64,000 nt of DNA from Runella defluvii (GCF_014195535.1 NZ_JACIBY010000012.1:124001-188000), one strand, 5' to 3'; positions 1 to 7,855 are shown, numbered from the stretch's first letter. A program made the numbers and translations. Notes: a model not told the origin generated them from the sequence alone.

Positions 1-2
1 GA

Positions 3-965
3 TACCTAAATGGCTTGATAAGTCGTACAATTATTGGAGAACATATTGAGCAACCTAGCGGAATAGCCGAGAACCTTCTTTTACAAAGTAATTTTGGGGT
101 AAATTCGGGGTCTGCGCTTGCGCCTTGGGGACATACAGGTGCAAGCACATTCTACGAAGTCCGTAAAATTGGATATGGAGGAGTTAATTTTGTCTCTCCC
201 CACTCAATCCAAGCCATTTTCAGAGCGAACAGCGGCGTTTATCAAGAAATTGACGCTGCTACATTTTCACAACCAAAAAATACGTATTACTATCAAGCAG
301 TAGTATCAACTGAGTATCAATACGGGGGAACAATCACTTTCTTGCTGAAAAACGCTACTACTGGTACTGTGTACGATACATACACCTTAACGGGGGGGAA
401 TAATCCTGTACCATCCGTGAAAACAATAGTAACCCTAGTTGCAACTGATGTCAATGTTGGCGGTAAGTTACGCTTAGAAATATTGAACAACCGAAGTGAC
501 TTAGGTATCCTTAACATATACAGTCAACACGTGGCTAAAAACCCAAATGCCTCGTTTGTAGCTACTTCAACATCAGCAATAACAGGCTATACAGATTGGT
601 CACAGTCTAGCGATATGTTGCGAGTATATGGGCGCTTAATGATTCCGCACAAATCAGATGAAACAGGTAGTTTGGCAACAACGATTGCCGATTATGAGAA
701 TGTAGGAGGTTCAGAGTGGTATGTTTCCAGTACGACAGGACGAGCCAAATATAGGGCTTCAAGCGCATGGAATGAGCTTCCTAACACAGATTTTGGCACG
801 GCAGCCCCCACGACCGGGTCGTGGCCGCGTGGATGGATTCGTTATAATGCAACCCCCGTAGAAGCTGGTACAGCAGGTGCAAAGTATGTCATTGAAGGAT
901 GGCAGTGCATCACTGCGGGAAGCCCAGGTACGTGGTTACAAAAACGTTATTTAACAGGGAACTAA
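3..965 (+). CDS. Tail-fibre/tail-spike-like prophage protein, 5' end outside the window
   Basis: The reading frame is open to the left edge, so the true start is probably outside the window; a TTG at 15 is the first possible start inside it. About 320 residues are visible. The C-terminal 60 residues carry a pattern seen in many tail-spike and receptor-binding proteins: GTAAPTTGSWPRGW, a YNATP turn and then CITAGSPGTW. The middle is beta-rich and low in charge. No membrane segment or enzyme motif is visible. It lies 13 bp upstream of a second fibre-like gene and in the same direction as the holin, so it fits the late tail/lysis end of a prophage. The role as a host-binding fibre is inferred from the C-terminal motif and the neighbours, not from a full-length match. 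Confidence 0.6.
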   Translation, partial: YLNGLISRTIIGEHIEQPSGIAENLLLQSNFGVNSGSALAPWGHTGASTFYEVRKIGYGGVNFVSPHSIQAIFRANSGVYQEIDAATFSQPKNTYYYQAVVSTEYQYGGTITFLLKNATTGTVYDTYTLTGGNNPVPSVKTIVTLVATDVNVGGKLRLEILNNRSDLGILNIYSQHVAKNPNASFVATSTSAITGYTDWSQSSDMLRVYGRLMIPHKSDETGSLATTIADYENVGGSEWYVSSTTGRAKYRASSAWNELPNTDFGTAAPTTGSWPRGWIRYNATPVEAGTAGAKYVIEGWQCITAGSPGTWLQKRYLTGN

Positions 966-978
966 TTCTAAAACAGCA

Positions 979-2928
979 ATGAAAAATCCATTAATCCTTA
1001 TGCTAGGAATGGCGCTCGCTTGTGCCGTTACTGGCTATACACAAAGTACGCAGTCCGAAGCGCAAGCGGCGGTTGACTCGCTGTTGCCCTACAATACTAC
1101 AAAAAGTATTACATCTAGTCGTTTGCGTCAAGCATTTTCAAAGGTGATTAATTACGTTAGAATTGTTCAAAATACGTTAGGAGGAAAGGCAAACTCAATT
1201 CACTCTCATGGATTGACAGATTTGTCACAGTCTGGCGCAACAAATGGTCAAGTTATTGGATGGGGTGGTAATGCCTGGATTCCACGTGATAAAGGCTTTG
1301 TTAGTCCCGAAGATTACGGCGCAATAGGAAATGGCACAGCAAACGATTTATCTGCATTACAAGCATTTTTCAACGCAAACAAAACAGGCAAGGTTGTTCT
1401 TACAAAAGGGAAGAACTACTTTATAGGCACTGGAACGCTTGTGATAGAGGGTTCAGGAAATGAATTAAATAGCCTTACAATTGAAGGATATGGCGCGAAA
1501 ATAACATCTAGCAACCCTGCTACCACAGCAACCGTACTTTTTGACGATTGTATGAGAGTGTCAGTTCGTGGCCTTGAAATAGACGGTACCACCGATTTTG
1601 ATGGTTGGTATTTTGGTGCCATGGAGGATTGCTATCTAAAAAGACTACGATTTGGTAACCAAAATTTAGACACGATAGATGAAACCTATTGGAGCGTATG
1701 GCGCCGCTGCAAAATTGCGAACGGGATTTATATACATACGGGAACGGCAGGGGATAGGACAGAGTTCAACGCAAATAGCTTTTATGACTGTAACATCTGG
1801 TTTGACACCTATGCTTTTCATATCTATGGCAATCAAACAGCTCAGAATTGTAATTTTTACAGTTGTGATATTTCGTACCAAACGGTTGGTCGTATGGAGA
1901 TTGAGCAAGAACTACTCGACTCTCAATTCAATTTTTATTCGTGTTATTGGGATGATGATTTTTCTATCCCAGTGAACACTAAGAATATTGTGATAAATAC
2001 CTACGGGTTTGGTAATAATCCCAATAGCGGAAATATTGGTAGCCATGCTACACTTAAAACAGGAAGTCAGAATGACGTAAGTAGTTCTTATGGAGGTCGA
2101 ACGGGATCACGGATACCAAACTCATCCTACAATCTTATTGTGAACGGTGATATGAAGGCAGGAACTTCACAAATAGCATCGGATTGGGCCAGTATAAATG
2201 TACAAAATGGACATGGTGTGTATCGGAAGTACATTCGATTAACTGACAATACAAGTAGCATAAAAACGACAGAGTGGAAAGCGGTAAAAGCCCCGTTCTC
2301 TGGTTATTATGCTGTTACGATTATAGGGCGTAACGTAGGAGCCACAAACGTAGTATTCTCTAATGTGGTAAACAACGTAGATGTGTATTATAACCCCGTG
2401 TCGGTCAACGATGCAGCCGATTTTGTGGTGTCAACAGGCAAAGTTTTTTTGCAAGCTGGAGACGAATACAAGTTTAGGGTTTTTACTCAAGCAAGTGTAA
2501 ATAATACGCTTGACATTGCCTATGTTGGCCTGACCTATGGCCGAACAGGTGGACTTACGACCGTTTCGCATCCAGAAGCAGGAGCCATTAAAACAATTGA
2601 AAGCTATTACGAAGGCGCTACGGCGGGGACGCTTTTCACGCTACCAATCGCAGTCAATGAGCGTATTTCGGCAAAATGCACCTGTTATGGCGCTGACCCT
2701 ACTTACCCTGACGGGGCCACCTTCAATGAATCGGTGATTGTAGCAAGTAGAAGTGATACCCAGTACACGTATTCAATCACTCCTCAAACTACGGTGAAGA
2801 CAGGAGCAATCTCAGCCGCTCCCTCTTTTAGCTTGACCGAAAGCGGTGGCGTACTATCAGTGATAGCTACTCCAAGCGATGGACTGATTAGGCTAAATTG
2901 TGAGTTGAAAGGAGTTTTTAAGCAATAA
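979..2928 (+). CDS. Tail-spike-like protein with pectate-lyase-type beta-helix and an N-terminal signal peptide
   Basis: 649 residues. Residues 1-22 form a convincing export signal (KNP, then a hydrophobic run LILMLGMALACAVTGY). Residues 35-62 (LLPYNTTKSITSSRLRQAF) resemble the short adaptor segment found in Bacteroidota phage fibre proteins. From about 108 (SPEDYGAIGNGTANDLSALQAFF) a pectate-lyase-3-like start leads into a right-handed beta-helix up to about residue 350, the usual body of tail spikes that bind or cut surface polysaccharide. The C-terminal 250 residues look like beta-sandwich modules. A signal peptide is unexpected for a tailed-phage structural protein, which normally assembles in the cytoplasm. 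It could instead be a secreted depolymerase carried by the prophage. The fold is well supported; the substrate is unknown. Confidence 0.65.
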   Translation: MKNPLILMLGMALACAVTGYTQSTQSEAQAAVDSLLPYNTTKSITSSRLRQAFSKVINYVRIVQNTLGGKANSIHSHGLTDLSQSGATNGQVIGWGGNAWIPRDKGFVSPEDYGAIGNGTANDLSALQAFFNANKTGKVVLTKGKNYFIGTGTLVIEGSGNELNSLTIEGYGAKITSSNPATTATVLFDDCMRVSVRGLEIDGTTDFDGWYFGAMEDCYLKRLRFGNQNLDTIDETYWSVWRRCKIANGIYIHTGTAGDRTEFNANSFYDCNIWFDTYAFHIYGNQTAQNCNFYSCDISYQTVGRMEIEQELLDSQFNFYSCYWDDDFSIPVNTKNIVINTYGFGNNPNSGNIGSHATLKTGSQNDVSSSYGGRTGSRIPNSSYNLIVNGDMKAGTSQIASDWASINVQNGHGVYRKYIRLTDNTSSIKTTEWKAVKAPFSGYYAVTIIGRNVGATNVVFSNVVNNVDVYYNPVSVNDAADFVVSTGKVFLQAGDEYKFRVFTQASVNNTLDIAYVGLTYGRTGGLTTVSHPEAGAIKTIESYYEGATAGTLFTLPIAVNERISAKCTCYGADPTYPDGATFNESVIVASRSDTQYTYSITPQTTVKTGAISAAPSFSLTESGGVLSVIATPSDGLIRLNCELKGVFKQ

Positions 2929-2932
2929 TAAC

Positions 2933-3415
2933 ATGAAAGAACACATGATTGAATTCGTACAGTTCAACACGAAGTTGACGACGATATTGGCCGCGTCTAT
3001 TTTGACGATACTGAAGCAATTTATTATTGAGCACGTTTTCTCAGATGTGCAGTTCCTGATAGGAATCACCCTGCTTTTCACACTCGATAACTTATCAGGA
3101 ACCGTAAAGGCATTTGTAAAAGGAGAGTTTGACTTACCCACATATTTCAAAAAAACAATTGTAAAAATTGCTGCTTATGCGTTTTTCATTGGAGGTGTCG
3201 GAATCTTGCTGAAAATGAAAGTTGACAACCAAAAAGCAGAATGGATTCAGTGGGTTGATGATTATCTCTACATGGGGGTAGCGTTGGCAGAATTTTGGAG
3301 TATTGTGCAGAATATAAATGCTATCAGCCCTGGCTTATTACCATCTTGGATTACCAAATTATTCAAGGACGCTGCGGAAAAAGGCCAACTCTCTAAACCT
3401 ACTTTTACGCCATGA
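2933..3415 (+). CDS. Phage holin family protein (phage_holin_4_1/TcdE-like)
   Basis: 160 residues with three or four hydrophobic segments (roughly 13-33, 38-60 and 75-95, plus a weaker one near 105-125). The middle part, TLLFTLDNLSGTVKAFVKGEF followed by a FKKTIVKI helix, matches the layout of the TcdE/Bacteroidota holin family, in which a short charged loop with an invariant D precedes the last helices. Holins form holes in the inner membrane at the end of the lytic cycle. The start lies 4 bp after the upstream stop and the end overlaps the next gene by 4 bp (ATGA), so the lysis genes are translationally coupled. No peptidoglycan hydrolase gene is visible next to it; the endolysin may lie left of the window. 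Confidence 0.75.
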   Translation: MKEHMIEFVQFNTKLTTILAASILTILKQFIIEHVFSDVQFLIGITLLFTLDNLSGTVKAFVKGEFDLPTYFKKTIVKIAAYAFFIGGVGILLKMKVDNQKAEWIQWVDDYLYMGVALAEFWSIVQNINAISPGLLPSWITKLFKDAAEKGQLSKPTFTP

Positions 3416-3639
3416 AACGGTTATTCATTCTTGCATTTTTGTTCACTGGATGTGTAACAAAAAAACAAATACTTTCTGAAATAAGAAGTTACAAAGCGTC
3501 TCAAGATTCCATTCTCAATCACCAAAAAATAATGTACAGCTATGAAAAATCAAGGATTGACTCTGTGTATAATCACATTACTGACGATGAACTTTTGCGT
3601 CGGATTGATTCCATCACACGCCCAAAACCAAAAAATTAG
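3412..3639 (+). CDS. Small lipoprotein, candidate outer-membrane spanin (Rz1-like)
   Basis: 75 residues. It opens with MKRLFILAFLFTGC, a short lipoprotein signal with the acylated Cys at position 14. The rest is a polar, mostly helical tail (residues 18-70) ending in PKPKN. It starts inside the last codons of the holin gene (ATGA overlap). Its final 98 bp overlap the start of the next gene in another frame. Size, lipobox and out-of-frame overlap behind a holin are the hallmarks of o-spanins, which link to an inner-membrane partner and fuse the outer membrane during lysis. The assignment is by architecture and position only; spanins diverge too fast for motif recognition. Confidence 0.55.
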   Translation: MKRLFILAFLFTGCVTKKQILSEIRSYKASQDSILNHQKIMYSYEKSRIDSVYNHITDDELLRRIDSITRPKPKN

Positions 3640-3898
3640 CCTTGAAAGAGCGCAATTGATTGAACTGACAAAAAAAGCTGAAAAAGCGGCTTTGTACGAG
3701 TCTGAGAATACCAGTTTGATTGTTCAGAATTACAACCTTAAAGCTTCCGAGACAAACCTACAAAAGGAGCTTGAAGCAGCTCGAAACGATGCTGAAACAT
3801 TCAGAAAACAGCGAAATCAAAATCGGTGGGCGTTAGCGGGGTTGCTTATCGCAATTGCAACCAGTATTGGATTCAAAATCAAAAAACACATTCGATAA
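3542..3898 (+). CDS. Signal peptide, coiled coil and C-terminal membrane anchor protein, candidate spanin partner
   Basis: 118 residues. Residues 1-27 form a signal-like hydrophobic stretch ending SHAQ, a plausible signal peptidase site. Residues 33-93 are a charged heptad-like coiled coil (many E, K, L, N). Residues 96-111 (WALAGLLIAIATSIGF) are a membrane helix followed by the positive tail KIKKHIR. The first 98 bp lie inside the preceding lipoprotein gene in a different frame. A classical i-spanin is anchored at its N-terminus; here the membrane helix is at the C-terminus, so the coil would project to the periplasm from the opposite end, if the N-terminal signal is cleaved. The stop overlaps the next start (TAATG). 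Confidence 0.55.
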   Translation: MKNQGLTLCIITLLTMNFCVGLIPSHAQNQKISLERAQLIELTKKAEKAALYESENTSLIVQNYNLKASETNLQKELEAARNDAETFRKQRNQNRWALAGLLIAIATSIGFKIKKHIR

Positions 3899-4359
3899 TG
3901 TTACCCGAAGAAACCCTTACATACGAAGATTGGATTGGCGTAGGTACCAATCCGACCAATACCAACACGACCACCGATACGTCAAGCCCATTTTTTAACA
4001 TCAACGGCGGTGGTTCGTCGGGGAGTAGTAGCGGGGGAAGTTCGGCAGGAAGCGGCACCACTACCACAACAACTAGCCCGTTTTTCAACATCAATGGCGG
4101 CACGTCGTCGGGAAGTAGTGGCGGGATTTTTGGCTCACTGAGTTCATTGCTAGATAAAGCGTCGAGCCTGGCACTTACTGCACCGAAGCCCGAAGAGAAA
4201 AAACAGGAAGAAAAAAAGCCTGAAACCCCAACCGCCGCACCCGTGGCCGTGACAGTCCCCGAACCAGCGCCGACCATTAAGCCGTGGATGTGGTACACGG
4301 GAGCCGCCGTTTTAGGATTGGCCATTATTGGCACGTTTATTTATTTCCGAAACCGATAA
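3898..4359 (+). CDS. Ser/Gly/Thr-rich protein with duplicated SPFFNINGG motif and C-terminal membrane helix
   Basis: 153 residues from the ATG at 3898, which shares its first base with the previous stop (TAATG); a longer frame from 3826 would run through the upstream gene and is less likely. An acidic N-terminus (LPEETLTYEDWIG) is followed by low-complexity Ser/Gly/Thr stretches, within which SPFFNINGG occurs twice, about 40 residues apart. Then come a GSLSSLLDKASSLAL helix, a Pro/Glu/Lys-rich linker and a final membrane helix (WMWYTGAAVLGLAIIGTFIYF) with a basic end. I do not recognise a family. The order of flexible region, linker and tail anchor, within a lysis/virion gene row, suggests a membrane-tethered phage protein, but this is inference. 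Confidence 0.6.
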   Translation: MLPEETLTYEDWIGVGTNPTNTNTTTDTSSPFFNINGGGSSGSSSGGSSAGSGTTTTTTSPFFNINGGTSSGSSGGIFGSLSSLLDKASSLALTAPKPEEKKQEEKKPETPTAAPVAVTVPEPAPTIKPWMWYTGAAVLGLAIIGTFIYFRNR

Positions 4360-4374
4360 ATTTGAAATACAACC

Positions 4375-4557
4375 ATGAAAAAGAAAACCACGACCACCAA
4401 ACGCAAAGCGACCGCCCAAAACAAAAAATTTGGAGCCAAAGCAAAACGCACCAACGAACTTGCATTTACGCAAGCTTACTTGGACGGGAAGAAAGGCAAC
4501 CGCATCAAGTCGCCTAAAGCCTACTTGAAAGCCGCGGCAAGCCGCGTTTGGAAGTAA
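4375..4557 (+). CDS. Very basic 60-residue protein, unknown function
   Basis: 60 residues, about a third Lys or Arg, starting MKKKTTTTKRKATAQ and ending AAASRVWK. No cysteine, membrane segment or signal peptide is present. It follows the tail-anchored protein by 15 bp and is closed by a strong hairpin terminator at 4561-4599, so it is the last gene of the late prophage transcript. Such small basic proteins in phages often bind nucleic acid or sit in the capsid, but nothing in the sequence proves this. The gene call rests on position, ATG start, spacing and the terminator directly after the stop. Confidence 0.55.
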   Translation: MKKKTTTTKRKATAQNKKFGAKAKRTNELAFTQAYLDGKKGNRIKSPKAYLKAAASRVWK

Positions 4558-4560
4558 CTC

Positions 4561-4599
4561 AAACAAAAAAGCCGCTCGGTATGAGCGGCTTTTTTGTTT
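4561..4599 (+). terminator. Terminator closing the prophage late transcript
   Basis: A 17-bp perfect stem (4561-4577 with 4583-4599) encloses a 5-base loop, with AAAAAA on the left arm and TTTTTT on the right. It lies 4 bp after the stop of the small basic gene and separates the lysis/structural genes from the cargo unit that follows. Confidence 0.85.
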
Positions 4600-4665
4600 G
4601 CCGTTTACTCAGTTTTGTTGTTGTTCCGATTTGTTATAACTAACTTTTGGCCTAAATACTTTAAC

Positions 4666-5823
4666 ATGAGAACGGTTTTATTATTCTGCCTTTTATTGTC
4701 ATTTCAAGCGATAGCCCAGGACAAAGGCGACTTGATTTTTATCTTTCAGAAAAGTAAATATGAGTTTGTTAGCAAGCAAATGGAGCAAACGCAGTTGCTA
4801 GAAAGTTTTCGTCGTCACGCCAATTACACTCTTTCTTTCCCTCGTGATATACCCGTATATTTTTGTGATTGTGGTATTGAAAATGCGTTTTATCAGCCTA
4901 TTGGTAATGGTGGTTATATTAAAATGTGTTATGAGTATATCAATGCCATGTTTAATAAACTAATTCAAAAGAACGGTAAGGATGAAGCAGGCATAAAATT
5001 GGCGGCATCGGCGGTATTGGTTCTCTACCATGAATTAGGTCATGCCATAGACCATCAATTTGATCTAGCAACGACTGGGAAACACGAAGATTTAGCGGAT
5101 GAATTTGCATTATGGCTTTTGTTAAAACATCCAGCGGCTGAAACCCAAAAAATTGCTTACTACTCCATCCTAAACTGGTACTACTCAGCCAAATCATTAG
5201 AAAATGCCATTTTTATGGGAAGGGCTAAATACGCCGATACGCATTCACCGTCTTTAGAGCGTTATTTTACCCTTTTGTCATTATTTTGTGGGTCAAACAT
5301 GAACCGTGCTTACCAATGGCAATTAATCGGTGATGATATTTTTAAGCCTTACCAATTGCCTTTATCGAGAGCAAAAAGGTCAAAGGACGAATATGAAAAC
5401 TTTATTAATGACTGGAAAAGGGTGTTGGGGCCATTCTTAAAGTCAAATAGTTCAAGTACTGATACACAATATGCCGCTGTCGATACAGTTGTTGCCCCAT
5501 CAAGGCATTATCAAATACATCCAAGTCAACTCCAAAACACAAGTACAGGTAAGGTCGGTGTAGCTCTAAATGTAACAGGTTTTGGATTTGGGCAAAGGCC
5601 ACCTGTCAACGATACATTTAACGAGTCAGGACGAATTACGTTCCAAATTACTGTCGATGAAATTGGTAACATCACTGGTATAAGAACGAAAGAATCAACC
5701 GTAAGTGAAAAGGTTGTCGAATTATACAAACAAGCCGTTTTGAAAATGAAGTTGGTACCAAAGTCTGACAATGTACTTTCTACTTCCCAAGGAACAATTA
5801 CTTTTAACATCAAAGGTCAATGA
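4666..5823 (+). CDS. Secreted DUF4344-type zinc metallopeptidase with a TonB-C-like C-terminal domain
   Basis: 385 residues from the ATG at 4666, chosen because it gives a clean signal peptide (RTVLLFCLLLSFQAIA, cut before QDKGD); an upstream in-frame start at 4594 lies in the terminator. The zinc motif HELGH is at 122-126 and a second conserved block HEDLADEFALWLL at 140-152 supplies the likely third ligand. The preceding CGIENAFYQP and MCYEYIN segments match the DUF4344 pattern. The last 85 residues (GRITFQITVDEIGNITGI, then KLVPKS and GTITFNIKG) resemble the TonB/AgmX C-terminal fold, unusual after a peptidase. The gene overlaps the next by 4 bp. It is a monocistronic-start unit between phage lysis genes and the integrase, a typical cargo slot. 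The substrate is unknown. Confidence 0.7.
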   Translation: MRTVLLFCLLLSFQAIAQDKGDLIFIFQKSKYEFVSKQMEQTQLLESFRRHANYTLSFPRDIPVYFCDCGIENAFYQPIGNGGYIKMCYEYINAMFNKLIQKNGKDEAGIKLAASAVLVLYHELGHAIDHQFDLATTGKHEDLADEFALWLLLKHPAAETQKIAYYSILNWYYSAKSLENAIFMGRAKYADTHSPSLERYFTLLSLFCGSNMNRAYQWQLIGDDIFKPYQLPLSRAKRSKDEYENFINDWKRVLGPFLKSNSSSTDTQYAAVDTVVAPSRHYQIHPSQLQNTSTGKVGVALNVTGFGFGQRPPVNDTFNESGRITFQITVDEIGNITGIRTKESTVSEKVVELYKQAVLKMKLVPKSDNVLSTSQGTITFNIKGQ

Positions 5824-6404
5824 AAAAAGTTGTTTTTTTTGCTGTTGTATTATTTATTTCAAGTTGTGCCGAATTACATCAAAAACAGTCCCCAAAAGGT
5901 GATACAACAAAAGTTTTAAATGTGGTCAAATCCATTCATTTTAAAAGTTTGAAAGAAAGTAGCTTTGGAAAAGTTGATTTGTCTGAAAATGATTCTACTA
6001 TCGAAGCAAATTACTTACCTTCTAATTTTGATGTTACCATTGATTCTTTGGAAAGGCAGTTTGGCACATATACCGTATATAAGAAACAAGTCTATTTCGC
6101 CGACTTAAACGGTGATGATATGATAGATGCCTTAGTAGAATTCAGTTTTAACCCTTACGGTGGGAACGGGTTTCAGTCTTATTTCGGAGTTCTTATCAAT
6201 AAAAAAAACGATTATTTTTTAGTTGACTCTTTAAATTCGGGAAGCCATTGTGGTGAGCCGATTTTAAAGATAGATTCAATATCAAATTTGAAGATTTATG
6301 CAAGCGGCCTCGCATATCGTCATAATGACAGTTGTTGTTGTCCAACTGAGCCCATAAAACGACAATATGTGTTAAAAAACAATAAAGTTTTGATGATTAA
6401 ATAA
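5820..6404 (+). CDS. Lipoprotein of unknown function coupled to the metallopeptidase
   Basis: 194 residues. The start is MKKVVFFAVVLFISSC, a lipoprotein signal with the acylated Cys at 16. Near 95-104 lies DLNGDDMIDA, a short calcium-loop-like pattern seen in FG-GAP/VCBS-type repeats, followed by an aromatic beta stretch (GGNGFQSYFGVLI). A CCC run sits near the C-terminus. The ATG overlaps the stop of the metallopeptidase gene by 4 bp, so the two are translated together and probably act at the same site outside the cytoplasm. It could be a partner, an immunity protein or a substrate-binding subunit. No family is recognised. Confidence 0.7.
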   Translation: MKKVVFFAVVLFISSCAELHQKQSPKGDTTKVLNVVKSIHFKSLKESSFGKVDLSENDSTIEANYLPSNFDVTIDSLERQFGTYTVYKKQVYFADLNGDDMIDALVEFSFNPYGGNGFQSYFGVLINKKNDYFLVDSLNSGSHCGEPILKIDSISNLKIYASGLAYRHNDSCCCPTEPIKRQYVLKNNKVLMIK

Positions 6405-6438
6405 AAAACAGCCCCGCCAATCTGACGGGGCTGTTTTT
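6404..6438. terminator. Bidirectional terminator between cargo lipoprotein and integrase
   Basis: A 13-bp stem (6404-6416 with 6426-6438) has AAAAA on one side, TTTTT on the other and a 9-base loop. It sits between two convergent genes, so it can end transcripts from both sides. Confidence 0.85.
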
Positions 6439-6458
6439 GTTATACGGAGTTGGTACCT

Positions 6459-7646
6459 CTAAATAAGCCCATTTCTACGTAAATCACTCACGATTGAAGA
6501 AGTGAGCAATTTGGCATAATGCTTTTCAGTAATTTTGATTGACTTATGCCCAAGTATTCGTGACACGGTTTCAATCTTTAGCCCAACATTCAGTAAGTAC
6601 ATGCCTGCCGTACGTCTTGCTAGGTGTGTTGTAAATTCATCAATCTTTTCGGCCTCAAAGCCTGCAATTCTAGCCGCTTCTTTTAGATACTCATTCATCT
6701 TTTGATTTGTGATAACGGGTAAATTGTAATCGTACTTTTCCAGTAATTGACGAGCCGAGACAAGCAATGGTATTGAACTTAATTCAGTTGTTTTGCCACG
6801 ATAAATCATAATCCACGTAATACCTTCATTGTCAACATGAAGGTGCTTTTTGGGCGAAAAAAGCAAAAGTTCATTGTAAGCCATCCCTGTGTATGCCTGA
6901 AAACAAAAGCAATCTACGGTTCTTTGTAATCGGTCATCATAAAAAGGGCATTTTGCAAATTTTTCGAGTTCATGTTTATTTAAGTAGCTCAATGGCTTTT
7001 GTTTTGATCGAGCGACCTTTAGTGACTTCGTCGCATTATATGGCAAAGCACCCTCAACCACCGAATAATCCATAATTCTTTTTACCGCTTGTACCGCACG
7101 TGCGGCATGGCTAAGGCTATTTTTAAGGTTTTTGATATGGTATTCGTAATAATCTTTTAACCATCTTGGAGTTACTTCAACCAATTCAATGTCTTTTCTT
7201 TTGAGGACACTTTCAATGTAAGTTTGAAGCATAGCTCTACGCGAATACCATGATTTCATGGTGCTTGGATTCAGCGATATACTCAAGTCTTGAATGCACT
7301 TGTCGTAAAAAGCCAAAAGGCAAGATTGGACAATTGGCGTCTTTTTGGTGTATAGTTGTTTGATGATTTGAGCCGTAATGGCTTTTTCCTGTTTGCGTAG
7401 GTCGTTGAAAATTTCTGTTAATTCAGCCCTGATTTGGGTGAGGCGTTCATTTTTTTGCCTCACATCTTCCGAATACCCTTTGATAGATTGTTGTTTATGT
7501 TGCCAGTCATCGGGGAAACACGCAATCCCTGTAGCAAAGTCGGGTGCGCATATTCCGTCAACCCTAATTCTGCAATACAAATAGTGAATTTCTGCCTTGG
7601 AGGCATTTTTTTTTGAGCGGATTTTGAATCTAACGCGGAAAGACAT
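6459..7646 (-). CDS. Tyrosine recombinase/phage integrase
   Basis: 395 residues. The N-terminal part (to about 100) is the arm-binding, integrase-SAM-like region usual for Bacteroidota elements (RVRFKIRSKKNASKAEIHYLYCRI). The catalytic domain runs from about 220 to 385. Visible catalytic residues are H341 and R344 (THLARRT), H367 (ILGHKS) and the nucleophile Y377 (EKHYAKL). The place of the first catalytic Arg reads TGMAYNEL, without Arg at the usual spot, as in many Bacteroidota integrases. The start ATG at 7646 is 242 bp from the 3' end of a tRNA-Arg gene. The enzyme therefore most likely integrated the element at left into that tRNA and can excise it. Confidence 0.9.
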   Translation of the reverse strand: MSFRVRFKIRSKKNASKAEIHYLYCRIRVDGICAPDFATGIACFPDDWQHKQQSIKGYSEDVRQKNERLTQIRAELTEIFNDLRKQEKAITAQIIKQLYTKKTPIVQSCLLAFYDKCIQDLSISLNPSTMKSWYSRRAMLQTYIESVLKRKDIELVEVTPRWLKDYYEYHIKNLKNSLSHAARAVQAVKRIMDYSVVEGALPYNATKSLKVARSKQKPLSYLNKHELEKFAKCPFYDDRLQRTVDCFCFQAYTGMAYNELLLFSPKKHLHVDNEGITWIMIYRGKTTELSSIPLLVSARQLLEKYDYNLPVITNQKMNEYLKEAARIAGFEAEKIDEFTTHLARRTAGMYLLNVGLKIETVSRILGHKSIKITEKHYAKLLTSSIVSDLRRNGLI

Positions 7647-7830
7647 TCTTTTTTACGATTGACATGATTTTGAACAATAAAGGTTAAATCAGCCAGAGCT
7701 ATCAAAAACCCTACAAAAAGGCATAAAAAAATTTAGAATTTAGTAAACGGTCATGTATCCGTTTTAGAAGAACAACGCACCTGATTTTGGGGTACTTTTC
7801 GTTGATTTATGTAGAAGGAGATTATAACAA

Positions 7831-7855
7831 AAAAGCCCTCAAATTGAGGGCTTTT
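7831..7855 (-). terminator. Terminator of the tRNA-Arg transcript
   Basis: A near-perfect inverted repeat, AAAAGCCCTCAA with its complement, gives a GC-rich stem followed by TTTT on either strand. It lies 33 bp beyond the 3' end of the tRNA on the minus strand. Confidence 0.75.

Noticed and set aside
3412-3898. Frameshifted single gene instead of two overlapping genes
   Set aside because: Each frame has its own start and a complete export signal, so two proteins are more likely than one broken gene.
3879-4334. Long open frame on the minus strand opposite the Ser/Gly-rich gene
   Set aside because: It is a shadow of low-complexity sequence on the other strand, has Val/Pro/Leu-rich composition unlike a real protein and interrupts a clear plus-strand row.
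4594-4665. Longer start for the metallopeptidase at 4594
   Set aside because: It begins inside the terminator hairpin and buries the signal peptide; the ATG at 4666 is better.
4666-5823. Metallopeptidase as the phage endolysin
   Set aside because: Its family pattern, TonB-C-like end and coupling to a lipoprotein do not fit a peptidoglycan hydrolase, and a terminator separates it from the lysis genes.
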